Source of the DNA: Sanderia malayensis
Lineage: Eukaryota > Cnidaria > Scyphozoa > Semaeostomeae > Pelagiidae
Assembly: GCA_013076295.1 (NCBI GenBank)
Contig: RQOL01000452.1
Location: forward strand, 153,340 to 217,339
DNA: 64,000 nucleotides
Reading direction: 5' to 3'
Below are positions 1 to 9,856 of this stretch, in pieces; the first letter of the stretch is position 1; every line of letters starts with the position of its first letter. The position numbers were made by a program, and so were the translations under genes. The notes under the pieces were generated by a model. The model was not told the DNA's origin and did no database searches. It was given only the letters and a program-made list of their open reading frames with translations.

Positions 1-3000
1 ATTCATCCATATCAGGCGGCCAATGATCGACCGGACATTGTCACACGAGTATTTCAACTTAAACTCCAAGAACTACTCCAAGACATACTACACAACCACA
101 TTCTTGGACATGTCACAGCACATGTATATGTGATAGAATTTCAAAAGAGAGGACTACCACACGCACACATGATCCTGTTTCTTTCACAAGCTGATAAACC
201 ACGAACACCACAACAGGTAATATCTACATACTTAGATAGAGAGATTGTAATAATTCTTACTCATATAATTATATTTAAAATCAAATGCAGAGTATGTCAT
301 GATGGACATGCGTTACAACTATTCTGTACATTATCTCAATAATAGTTGCTAATTATCATGTTCATTTTCAGGTAGATCAACTCATATCAGCAGAGATACC
401 GGATCCACAGGATGCAAGATACCACAAGTTGGTCCTAAAACACATGACACATGGACCCTGTGGAAATTTAAATCCTCAGTCCGTGTGCATGGAAAATAAC
501 AAATGCAAAAAGCACTTTCCAAAGGAACCAGTTGCTGACACTCAAATCAATGTCAATGGCTATCCTCTCTACAGACGGCGCTGTCGTCATCCAGTCAATG
601 TGAATAATCGCATCTTGGATGATACTTGGGTAGTTCCACATAACAGACACCTACTCATCAAATATCAGTGTCATATCAACGTGGAAATATGCAGTACAGT
701 AAAAAGTGTCAAGTACATTTTCAAATATATTCACAAAGGACATGATATGGCACATGTTGAAATTCTTGAAGAAAATCAACAGCAAGTACCTCAAGACATT
801 GAACACGACGAGGTGCGCCAATACATCAACGCAAGATATATTGGACCACATGAAGCTGCCTATCGGCTTATGCAGTTCCCCATGCACGACAAAAGCCACA
901 TAGTGAAACGGCTTTCTGTTCATCTACCATTTGAGCAACAAGTCATCTTTCATGACAATGATGACGAACAAAGGCTCAACAACATTGGTGATAGAACAAC
1001 ACTTACAGCATGGTTTGAACTCAACCAGCAAGATCCAGCTGCACATCAGTACCTCTATCATGAGGTACCAGAGCACTATGTCTTCCAGGAGCGTTCAAAA
1101 ACATGGACTGCCAGACAAAGAAGAACAATGCCCATCATTGGTAGAATTAATCAAGTGCAGCCGAGACCTTGCGAGCAAAAGTTTGCACTCAGACTTTTGC
1201 TATTGCATACACGAGGAGCTACTTCATTTGAAGATCTTCGTACAGTGGAAGGTAATCTATGTGATTCCTTCAAAGATGCAGCATTAGCTCTAGGGCTACT
1301 AGAAGATGATGCCGAAGTCACACGTTGTCTTGAAGAAGCTGTCATCTTCAATATGCCTTCGCAACTCAGACAGTTTTTTGCATCATTGCTACTCTTTCAA
1401 ACGCCATCAGACATCAGAACTCTCTTCAACGCCTTCAAAGAAGCAATGAGTGAAGACTTTGTCAGACGCGATCAACTCAACAATCCAGACATAACCTTCC
1501 AAGACAGACACATGTATCAATGTCTACATGATATTGACAACAATTTGAAAGTTCATGGTTTGTCCATCACGAACTACGATCATCTTCCTCAGCTACCGGC
1601 CGACTTTGTCATCCCAGAGCAAGGTGATTTACAACTTACCATGGTGATATTCACGGTAATAACTTAGCCAATATATGATTCTATTTCTACCAAATTAACT
1701 ATTGTTTATGTGTTCAGAGGAAGATCACATGGATGTTGAAAACGAAAGAGAGCAAGGAGAACAAATGCGCGCTGCATTGAATCCAGAACAACAAGTGGTA
1801 TACACAGCCATTATTCAAGCGATTGAAGCGCAATCAGAGCAGAGCTGTCACTTTCTCGACGGACCAGCCGGCACAGGGAAAACATTTCTCTACAACACGT
1901 TGGTTCGTAACCTTCATGCATCTGAGCACAAAGTTCAGTGTATGGCTTGGTCAGGAATTGCAGCTACACTGCTTATTGACGGCAGAACATCGCATTCACA
2001 ATTCCAAATTCCAATACCATTGATGCTGGAATCAACATGCAATGTCAAGAGACAGAGCCGAAGAGCACAAGTGTTGCGTGAAACAACCCTGTTCATATGG
2101 GATGAAGCTTCAATGATACCAGCATTGGCATTACAAGCAGTTGACAGACTGCTTCGGGATATCACAAGAGTTGAAAAGCCATTTGGTGGCAAATTCATGT
2201 TGCTTGGTGGCGATTTCAGACAAGTTCTACCTGTTGTCCCCAAAGCAGGAAGAGAGAAAATCGTATCAGAGAGTCTTAAATCATATCAAATCAGTGATTT
2301 GTGGGCACAGTTTCAACAACATCGCCTGCACACAAACATGAGAGCTGTTCAAGATGAATCTTACAGAGAATTCTCAGAATGGCTCCTAAGACTCGGCAAT
2401 AAACAAGAACCACATGATGCACTTGACAATATCACTTTGCCACATCAAATATGCACATCTTCGCAAGAGGAAATGCTCAACTTCATATATCCCCAGCCTA
2501 ATACACCACAGTCGCGCCTGATGCTGGATCCGGTAACCATGTCAGAACGTTGTTGTCTTACCCCAAAGAATGATTTCTCACATCAAATCAATGACATCAT
2601 TCTGGAAAGACTACAAACTGCTGACAGAACATACTACAGCACAGACAGTGTAATAACAGAGAATCCAGATGAGGAGGCGGCATATCCAATTGAGTTTCTC
2701 AACAATCTAACTCCTAACGGAATGCCATTACATCGACTTAGACTCAAGGTATAATTTACCTATATGTACTAATTATACATTAATTCTACACTTATTTTAA
2801 ATATTGATAATGGTCCTCCGATGATACACATTGTAACCCCAAGCTTTCCTTATTTAAGGTTGGTGCAACAATCATTCTTCTGAGGAATCTAAATCCAAAG
2901 AAAGGTCTTTGTAACGGCACAAGACTCATTGTACGCCATCTCCGACGTAACGTGATCACAGCAGAGATCATCACGAAGGAACACAGAGGCCAACAGGTCA

Positions 3001-3278
3001 TGATTCCCAGAATAACATTGTCAACACAGGACAGTGAGATGCCGTTCAACATCAAGCGACGGCAATTTCCTGTCAGACTAGCATACTGCCTTACTATCAA
3101 CAAGGCACAGGGACAATCTGTCAGGTATGTTGGTTTGTATTTACCAGAGCCCGTGTTCACACATGGTCAGTTATATGTGGCCATGTCAAGAGCAACATCA
3201 TTTGACGGGCTCAAAGTATTCCTCCCAGAGGAAACACACAGGAAGACAAAAAACATTGTCTTCCAAGAAGTCCTGTAA
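1..3278 (+). CDS. Helitron Rep-helicase (RepHel), 5' end outside window
   Basis: Rolling-circle transposase of a classical Helitron, predicted to nick and unwind DNA. Four exons with GT-AG junctions keep one frame: <1-216, 372-1623, 1718-2748 and 2859-3278. Exon 1 holds the HUH motif (GLPHAH) after EFQKR. Exon 2 has the HMxHGPCG stretch and the tyrosine region KYIFKYIHKGHD. Exon 3 is the PIF1 helicase, with Walker A GPAGTGKT and Walker B FIWDEAS. Exon 4 holds late helicase motifs (INKAQGQS, YVAMSRA). The N-terminus is cut by the window edge. No stop or frameshift is seen in the joined exons, so this copy may be intact here. No endonuclease follows the helicase, unlike the Helentron at 7-24.7 kb. 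Intron choice is inferred from phase and family motifs. Confidence 0.9.
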
Positions 3279-5524
3279 AGGTCTTCACAAACGTTTGAGC
3301 ATAAATTGCGTTGCTCACAGAGGGTGTCAGTCTACCAAAATGCACATACACAAAATACGGGGCTCAGATTGTGGTTCTAGCGGATCGGCATTGCACTACA
3401 GTGTGATGTTCCCTGTTGTGCTATCAGCACAACACTCAGAAAGCAAAGCCGTAAAAAGCTTTGAACATTGCTGGTTTGCCACGCCACTCCAGTCAATAAG
3501 ATTCGCCAAGAACGATCCGGACACTTTCAAAACACTCCAGTGTCCGGGGGTGTTCGCCAACAGCAACAACACGATCTGGGTCCTCGGTGGCACCCGTATC
3601 AGAAGAGATATGCTTTGCCATGCTCTCCGATATTGCCTATGGGAGTATGGCTTTCCTTTTCTCTGTGAAAACTGCAATCTCTCCATTAACGGTAGCTGTT
3701 TTAACAATAATTGGCATTGGATTACCCTCCTCTCAACCAATTAACTCATTTACTTATTCATTATAACAATATAGATGACCTGATATTATTTAGTGTTCCA
3801 AATTTAAATTGCAGTTTTCATGAACAAGGAAACCTCGAACAAAGGTTACCCCTTGAAGTTGGTGTTCGAGCTTTAAACTAATGTAACCGGCAATCTTCTT
3901 TTTTATTACTACCAAACTTAATGGTGAAAACGCATTAATGTGTGTCACGCGAGTATGAATTCCTATTGAACAATGCTGTCGACATGGCTGAACACTGCAC
4001 ATGATGAAGAAATCAATACTATTTACAGACGGGACAAATTATCTCTCATTCATGTTCACCATTCGATTTATAAAACATGAACATTAAATGGACATCATAA
4101 GTATGTGTACATATTTATTCATGCATGTTAAAGCTCATGTTTACCTTTATGAAATTGTATGCCAAAAGTTTTTTATAGTTGTGTGTAGCACATAGTTTAA
4201 GCTATGATGAATGATACTTACATTTTACCGTTTATGTACTAATACATTATATGCAAAAGCAATGCAGGATTAATCTACTCTCTCTTCAAAATTAATGAGC
4301 TTCGTCACTGTGCGTTCTTAATGAGATGCATTTCTGCTCTTCTTCTTCGCCAATAATAGTTCTTTATCCGCCATCGAAACGAGGTCGTTGAAAAACTTGG
4401 GCCTCTTTTCCATCAATTGTCAACGCTAACTTTTGAAATATGAATTTGAAACAGCTTGGCTTAGCATCAGAAAAAGATCATCCAACAGGACAACTTATAA
4501 TTGAGAAACTGTTTCCAAGTTTAAAGGGGACATTTTCAATGTATGTTACAGGTAATACAGATCTTATTTTTAACTCATTCCCAATTCAATTTCATCAAAT
4601 TGTTAAACCATCTTAATTTTGGTTAGGCCATGAAAACTTTACTGATTGCAACGAAATCGAAAATTTTGATTACTTATTTAATACCTTTATGGTTTACTTG
4701 CTTCCAAAATAGATGTTTCATGCCCTGACTACATGTGCCTGCCAGTCTTAGCTTGGATTTAAAATAATTTTTGAAGTATTTACCAATTTATTGAATCCTT
4801 TTGTTCATTGGCTCCATGTATGTGTCACAAGAAAAATATATTGACATCCTCATCAAACTATTGTTATTTTCAATACTGATGATGGATAAAGCATTCGTAG
4901 ACCAGTGGAAAAATGATTTTCACTCAGTTTGCATTTCCAACATCTTTTTTCATCTAATCCACAAGGGCTATTGATGAATATGGCTGCACAACTATCATGT
5001 TGTCCTATTATTCTATAACTATAATATTGTCATTTCATTGATTATTAATTCTTCCTTTTTCCTATATGATTCTTAGTGAAACAAATACTGAAGTGATTAA
5101 CTGAAGCTGTCAATGTCACTAATACTTGCTATTCACACCATGCAAATGTCAAATGATTGAAACAAACATTAACCACACTATGCATGAAAAGTCAATGGAA
5201 TCCTTGAAAAACTCATGAAAGGAAAATTCTGTTTATGTAAGTTTCTATCACATTGTAATTTAATTAGCTTTTGTGTCATGTTATTGCCTCATACACTGAT
5301 CTGGGACACAATAACAATGTATTACTTTTATCCTTGGGAGACAACTATCCTTCCTCAAATGGTAGAATAAATTTGAAGTTCATTGCTCTGCTAACCTACC
5401 GAAAGTTACAATTTACATTCATTCAAATTGTTACTATCCCTTCACCAAAGGTTTTGTGCTTTCAAAGGTCAATTGCCATCTTATGATCCAATGTTGCATG
5501 TCAATGCGAAAATGGACAGACAGA
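3279..5524. other. No gene seen; possible Helitron 3' end
   Basis: AT-rich sequence follows the Helitron stop codon. An 8-bp inverted repeat, CCGGACAC at 3517-3524 and GTGTCCGG at 3540-3547, could belong to the Helitron 3' terminal structure. Its 15-nt loop is long for a Helitron hairpin and no CTRR end follows closely, so the terminus is not placed. Overlapping ORFs here are not protein-like. Confidence 0.3.
4440..4551 (+). other. Possible short coding exon, unknown protein
   Basis: An ATG opens 37 codons with balanced composition (N-terminus MNLKQLGLAS) and ends exactly at a good donor site (ACAG|GTAATA). No family is recognised and no partner exon was found, so this may be chance. It stands out only because the flanks are AT-rich and stop-filled. 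Confidence 0.15.
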
Positions 5525-6345
5525 TAGACAGGCGAGCCCAGTGAGCTAACCCATTGTACGTGGGGTTGAAAGAGGCATGAGCGAAGCGAGTGCAGCGCAC
5601 GAAGTGCGCCCTATCAGTCAATGTTTCTTGATAATAGATAGACAGGCGAGCATAGCGAGCTAACCCATTGTATGTGGGGTTGAAAGAGGGATGAGCGAAG
5701 CGAATGCAGCGCACGAAGTGCGCCCTATCAGTCAATGTTTCTTGATAATAGATAGACAGGCGAGCGTAGCGAGCTAACCCATTGTACGTGGGGTTGGAAG
5801 AGGCATGAGCGAAGCGAATGCAGCGCACGAAGTGCGCCCTATCAGTCAATGTTTCTTGATAATAGATAGACAGGCGAGCGCAGCGAGCTAACCCATTGTA
5901 CGTGGGGTTGAAAGAGGCATGAGCGAAGCGAATGCAGCGCACGAAGTGCGCCCTATCACTCAATGTTTCTTGATAATAGAGAGACAGGCGAGCGTAGCGA
6001 GCTAACCCATGGTACGTGGGGTTGAAAGAGGCATGAGCGAAGCGAATGCAGCGCACGAGGTGCGCCCTATCAGTCAATGTTTCTTGATAATAGATAGACA
6101 GGCGAGCGCAGCGAGGTAACCCATTGTAAGTGGGGTTGAAAGAGGCATGAGCGAAGCGAATGCAGTGCGCCAACCATAGGCGAGCGCAGCGAGCTCACGC
6201 ATTGTAACTGGGGTTGAAAGGGGCATGAGCGTGAGCGAGTGCAGCGCACGAAGTGCGCCAAGTACAGGCGAGCGTAGCGAGCTAATCCATCGGAAGGGGG
6301 GTAGAAAGGGAGTAGGAGATGAAATAGGCGTCCTAGGACACCCAT
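5525..6345 (-). repeat. 114-bp tandem repeat array (about six full units, two short ones)
   Basis: The start of the unit (GACAGGCGAG) recurs at 5527, 5641, 5755, 5869, 5983 and 6097, exactly 114 bp apart. Two shortened units follow to about 6340. Each unit contains the perfect hairpin GCGCACGAAGTGCGC and GCGAGC-rich repeats. Because 114 is 38 codons, the - strand stays open over 230 codons of near-identical 38-residue repeats, probably a by-product of the period. Related copies lie at about 39616-39780 and 62196-62410 in opposite orientation. The array sits next to the Helentron 3' side and could be its terminal minisatellite, which is inference. Confidence 0.9.
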
Positions 6346-7017
6346 GCGCAGTAGAATTTTTATTTTATTTTAGTGTTAAGATCACGCATGCGCGAGAATC
6401 TTCGAGAATTGAAAAGAGCATGAACAGTGAAAAATAATCGAAAATGATAACCGGAAGGTTGTGGAAAGTTAGTTTGAAGTTGCAAAACATCGCCAAAGCT
6501 GATAAAATCAAAGGTGAACCTATGGGTGACTCGCGGAGACTGTATAAAGTTGTGCTAACAATTGCCATTCGCTGAAGCAGCATGTTTGATTATCGGCGTT
6601 TTCAGCCAGGTGATTTGAAACTAAATAATGTCGTTGTTTCTGTTCCTTTCAAAGAGTGGCTTAGCAAAATAAAGAGTTATTTCTTCCAGAACTTTGCAAA
6701 GGTATACATTTATCAGATTGCTTCATCCCTTTAAATTTTCTTAACGGGTTGTGACGAAGAAGGCGGACAGCACCCCACCCGCAACCGTTAGGTACTTGCG
6801 ATATGTTATCTATATCAGCAATAACAACATGTCAAAAGAATGAGCAGAAAAAATACAACATCTTCTTGTAAACATCAACAAAACAGTACATTAAAATTTA
6901 GAAAGCGAAAAATACAAAACTAATTAGCTATGGCAATAACAAAACAAAAATCAACAGACTTGTGCATAGAAACAGTATATAGTTATATTAGCAGCAATTG
7001 CTGCCTCTTTGGTGGTT
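6346..7017. other. No gene seen (Helentron 3' flank)
   Basis: Sequence between the 114-bp array and the RPA-like stop codon. Short ORFs on both strands show no protein-like pattern. The Helentron 3' terminus should lie here or within the array, but I cannot place it. Confidence 0.4.
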
Positions 7018-8422
7018 TCATTTCATCAATGCAAGTTTTGAATCTGTGTCACAACAGTCAGCTGGGAAAATCTGTGTCACAACTTTCTTGTTTTTGTTGT
7101 ATGTGATCTGTGTATTTTGAACTTCCAACATGAAATCTTCAATGGAATCAATATCACTTGCGAGCGTAACTGTGGTTCCTAGTGATAACAGCTGTGAAAG
7201 TGGTTCTGTGAACAATGCAAGCCATATGAGGTTTCCATCACCATCCTGTATTTGTATCTGGCACGAGGCATCTCGTTTACAATCACGTGTACGTTGACTT
7301 GTGTTGCAATGCATGCATTTGACTTTGTGTTTGCTGTAATCTGTTATCTTCTTTCCACAAGTCTGGCATGCAAGGAAAATAGCCAGCTTTCTCACCAAAT
7401 TAATTTCTTTTACAACAATTGAGCAGTTGGGATCTTGCAACAATGACTGCCCCTGCACCTCTTGAACCTGTTGTTCTTCTTCTTTGAATGTGGTATCTGT
7501 AGTGTTGCACAGGTGGAAAGTGCCTTTGAAGCACTTAACTGAGAGATCCGTAAAAAGATACGTTTTTCCAGAGATCAGTTGATCGAATAGTGGCTCCCAA
7601 ACATGGAACTCTGCAGTACCCGTCTTATCTTCTAATACTAAATCTTCTTTGATGTTGATTGTTTGTGAACTTGAACGGAGCTTAACTTCTTTTGGTTCCA
7701 TGTTACCAAATGAGCATGTTGCAATTATATTAACGCGTTGGTTTGATGACTGCCCGTGGATCATATCCAAGGTGATGGTTGTGGCAGGCTGGCGATGGTC
7801 TGAAGCAATAGGCAATGATGATGTTGTTGCATAATCGAAATCTATGTCGAACTTTGGTAAGAGCGACGCCAAGGATTCTTGGTTAAAGATGATGGCGCTT
7901 GTGTCATCATTGCTGTCATCGTACTTGAGATTCTTTAACATAACAGAACTTTTACATTCTTGGAGTTCTTTAAGCTGCTTATGCGCAGAGGTGTTATAAC
8001 CTACTACACGTAGTACCTTTGAAGGGCTTGTTTGTAGTGAAAAGGTGTAAAAAGGGTAATCACGCTTTGATCTCTTTATATCCCCAACAGAATGAACATA
8101 CCATTTTTCTAAGAATGGAAATAAAACAATTATAAGTAGTTCGCATTGCAGAAATCTTCAAAAAACAGTGATTAAAATTGGAGATAAAAAACGTTTACAT
8201 AAATAATTCCTCATGATAATTGAAACAGAAAACAACAGGAAAGTATGCTTGAATAAAATGCATTGTTATAACTAGTTGTGAATTGCTGCCACTAAAATCA
8301 AAAATGAATTAGGCACACAAATTAATGACAGCCAGATGTAACACAACATTATAAGAGGTGAGCATAAACACATATTGGTGAGAAAACTTACCAATTGTAT
8401 TTGCTGTTTTTTCTTCTGCCAT
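7018..8422 (-). CDS. RPA-like single-stranded DNA-binding protein of the Helentron
   Basis: Accessory protein resembling replication protein A large subunit; RPA-like genes accompany many Helitrons and may protect single strands during transfer. Two exons, 8392-8422 and 7018-8108, join in frame (donor TTG|GTAAGT, acceptor TTCTTAG) to give 373 codons without a stop. A YHxVGDI-like OB start is followed by OB-fold segments and a C-terminal zinc module, CxxC near CQTCGK and CMHC, as in RPA1 C-terminal domains. The ATG at 8422 is my choice. An open stretch upstream with an acceptor near 8463 could add a cysteine-rich (CTYCC) exon. It lies downstream of the endonuclease stop at 8572 on the same strand. 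Confidence 0.75.
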
Positions 8423-8571
8423 AACATCAATGATGTTACTGTTACAACAGTAGGTGCACGCTGCTGTAAATAAAAATAATGGATATATAAAAATCTGTAT
8501 TTAAACTTGCACACCACGAAGATAAAAATAACCTTTCATACAATATTACAGATTTATGAATTAAAAATCGT

Positions 8572-9429
8572 TCATAAACATGTGAATATAGGCTTGTGAT
8601 CAGAGAAATAGGATTCTAGTGCTCCCGAAATAATAGAGTTTTCAGCTATATTTGTATACACATGATCAAGTAAACTTTTGTAATCTGTAGTATAGTCTTC
8701 TATTATCTGGGAATATCCTCTATCGTGCATGAGTTGAAGTATTGTTCTTTTTTCATTGGAGTCTTTTAACAGATCAATATTGAAATCACCAAAGATGATG
8801 GAAGGATTTGTGGAAGTAATGTTGTCACAAATACTTTCCAATGCATCTGTCAACTGTTGAAAATGAATCCTTGAAGATCTATACAATGCAACTATACGCA
8901 GATTTTGACTTGGGTGATGGAGAACCAATGAAGTTACTTCTATTCCACTGATATTGAAGTTATGAGGTGGTGTTAAGCATTTACTGATATAAGTATTTCT
9001 GATGTAAACTACTGTTCCATATGTGGAGCGCAAAGAATGCTCATCATCAAATCTGTATTGTGCAAAATTTTCAAGCTTGTAAGATTTCTTGTTATCGTTT
9101 CTCAAGGCAGTTTCAACAAATAGATTAATATGTGCAGCATTAACATTAATATCACAGGATATATCAGCAAAATGATGCTTCAAAGACCTCACATTATGAA
9201 AAAGAATCTTTAGTGGCAAATTATTATCACATAGATATTTGATGTTTTCAGTCACTTTGCAGGAGGATCTTAAGCGTACCATTTCTGACTGCACTTTCGA
9301 ACTGACTGCAATTTTTGATTCATTGAAATTGGTTATGTACAATTTTGATAAGTTTCTGACCCTACTCAAAGCAACATAATGTATGTGTTCCCTGGCAGTG
9401 CCTTTGAAATCAACAACCAATTCGTTTAA
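8572..9429 (-). pseudogene. Helentron helicase C-terminus fused to AP-like endonuclease
   Basis: C-terminal piece of the Helentron ORF, cut from the rest by the insertion at 9436-15953. The first 50 or so residues are the last PIF1 motif (HYVALSRVRNL). The rest is an endonuclease/exonuclease/phosphatase domain, with the asparagine motif (FHNVRSL), a central FGDFNID motif and the closing SDHKPI motif that carries the catalytic aspartate and histidine. The stop at 8572 comes right after the last motif, the normal end for this domain. This segment has no frameshift. Alone it lacks a start codon and promoter. Confidence 0.88.
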
Positions 9430-9435
9430 GGTATC
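9430..9435. repeat. Target site duplication GGTATC, left copy
   Basis: The same six bases recur at 15954-15959, immediately outside the right inverted repeat. With one copy kept and the element removed, the helicase reads through in frame. Confidence 0.9.
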
Positions 9436-9794
9436 TATGGAATCACATGATGAACAAAATTATAAGTCCACATTCATGTCATATTTCTCAATCCACGTCT
9501 CATGTTTTTGTCTTTTTCACGTCGATTTTTCCATGTTTCATGTCATTGTCCCCAGTTCACAGTGATTTCAAGTAATAATAATATGTGTTGTGATTATTGT
9601 GCCATCACATCTGTTGGTACGTATTGTTCCCTTTCATTTCACGTCGTCAATCATTTGCTGATCCGACATTTCACGTCGTGAATCACTGGAAGCAATCAAA
9701 GAATCAAAACCATCTTACGATCATGGGTTGTGATTCATCTGGGGGTTAGGTAACAATATCTAATATGGCTGCACCAGAGGAAACTGCTCAGCAA
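9436..9794 (+). repeat. Left terminal inverted repeat (about 359 bp)
   Basis: Matches the reverse complement of 15594-15953 with few differences. It carries three copies of TTCACGTCG (9516, 9638, 9670), candidates for transposase or host-factor binding. It ends inside a copy of the transposase start, so the first ten codons of the transposase are duplicated here. Confidence 0.92.
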
Positions 9795-9839
9795 ACAAAT
9801 CATATTCTCTGCTGTGATAAGGGATGTGACCACATGTGA
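9765..9839 (+). promoter_or_regulatory. Upstream ORF in the HECT leader, derived from the repeat
   Basis: The left repeat copies the transposase start ([10 protein letters not shown]) and then runs into unique sequence to a TGA at 9837-9839. That gives a 24-codon ORF ending 17 bases before the HECT ATG. If transcription starts in the repeat, this uORF could dampen HECT translation. This is inference from position only. Confidence 0.4.
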
Positions 9840-9856
9840 CTAAAAAACTTAGAGCA

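Noticed and set aside
3127..3744. 205-codon ORF overlapping the Helitron end
   Set aside because: Its first part is the helicase exon in another frame; the rest has no recognisable motif.
5481..6173. 230-codon repeat protein on -
   Set aside because: Kept as a repeat, not a gene: the open frame follows from the 114-bp period, there is no promoter or splice support, and other copies of the unit are truncated.
5525..6345. CRISPR-like array
   Set aside because: Units are contiguous 114-bp repeats with no unique spacers, in a eukaryotic genome.
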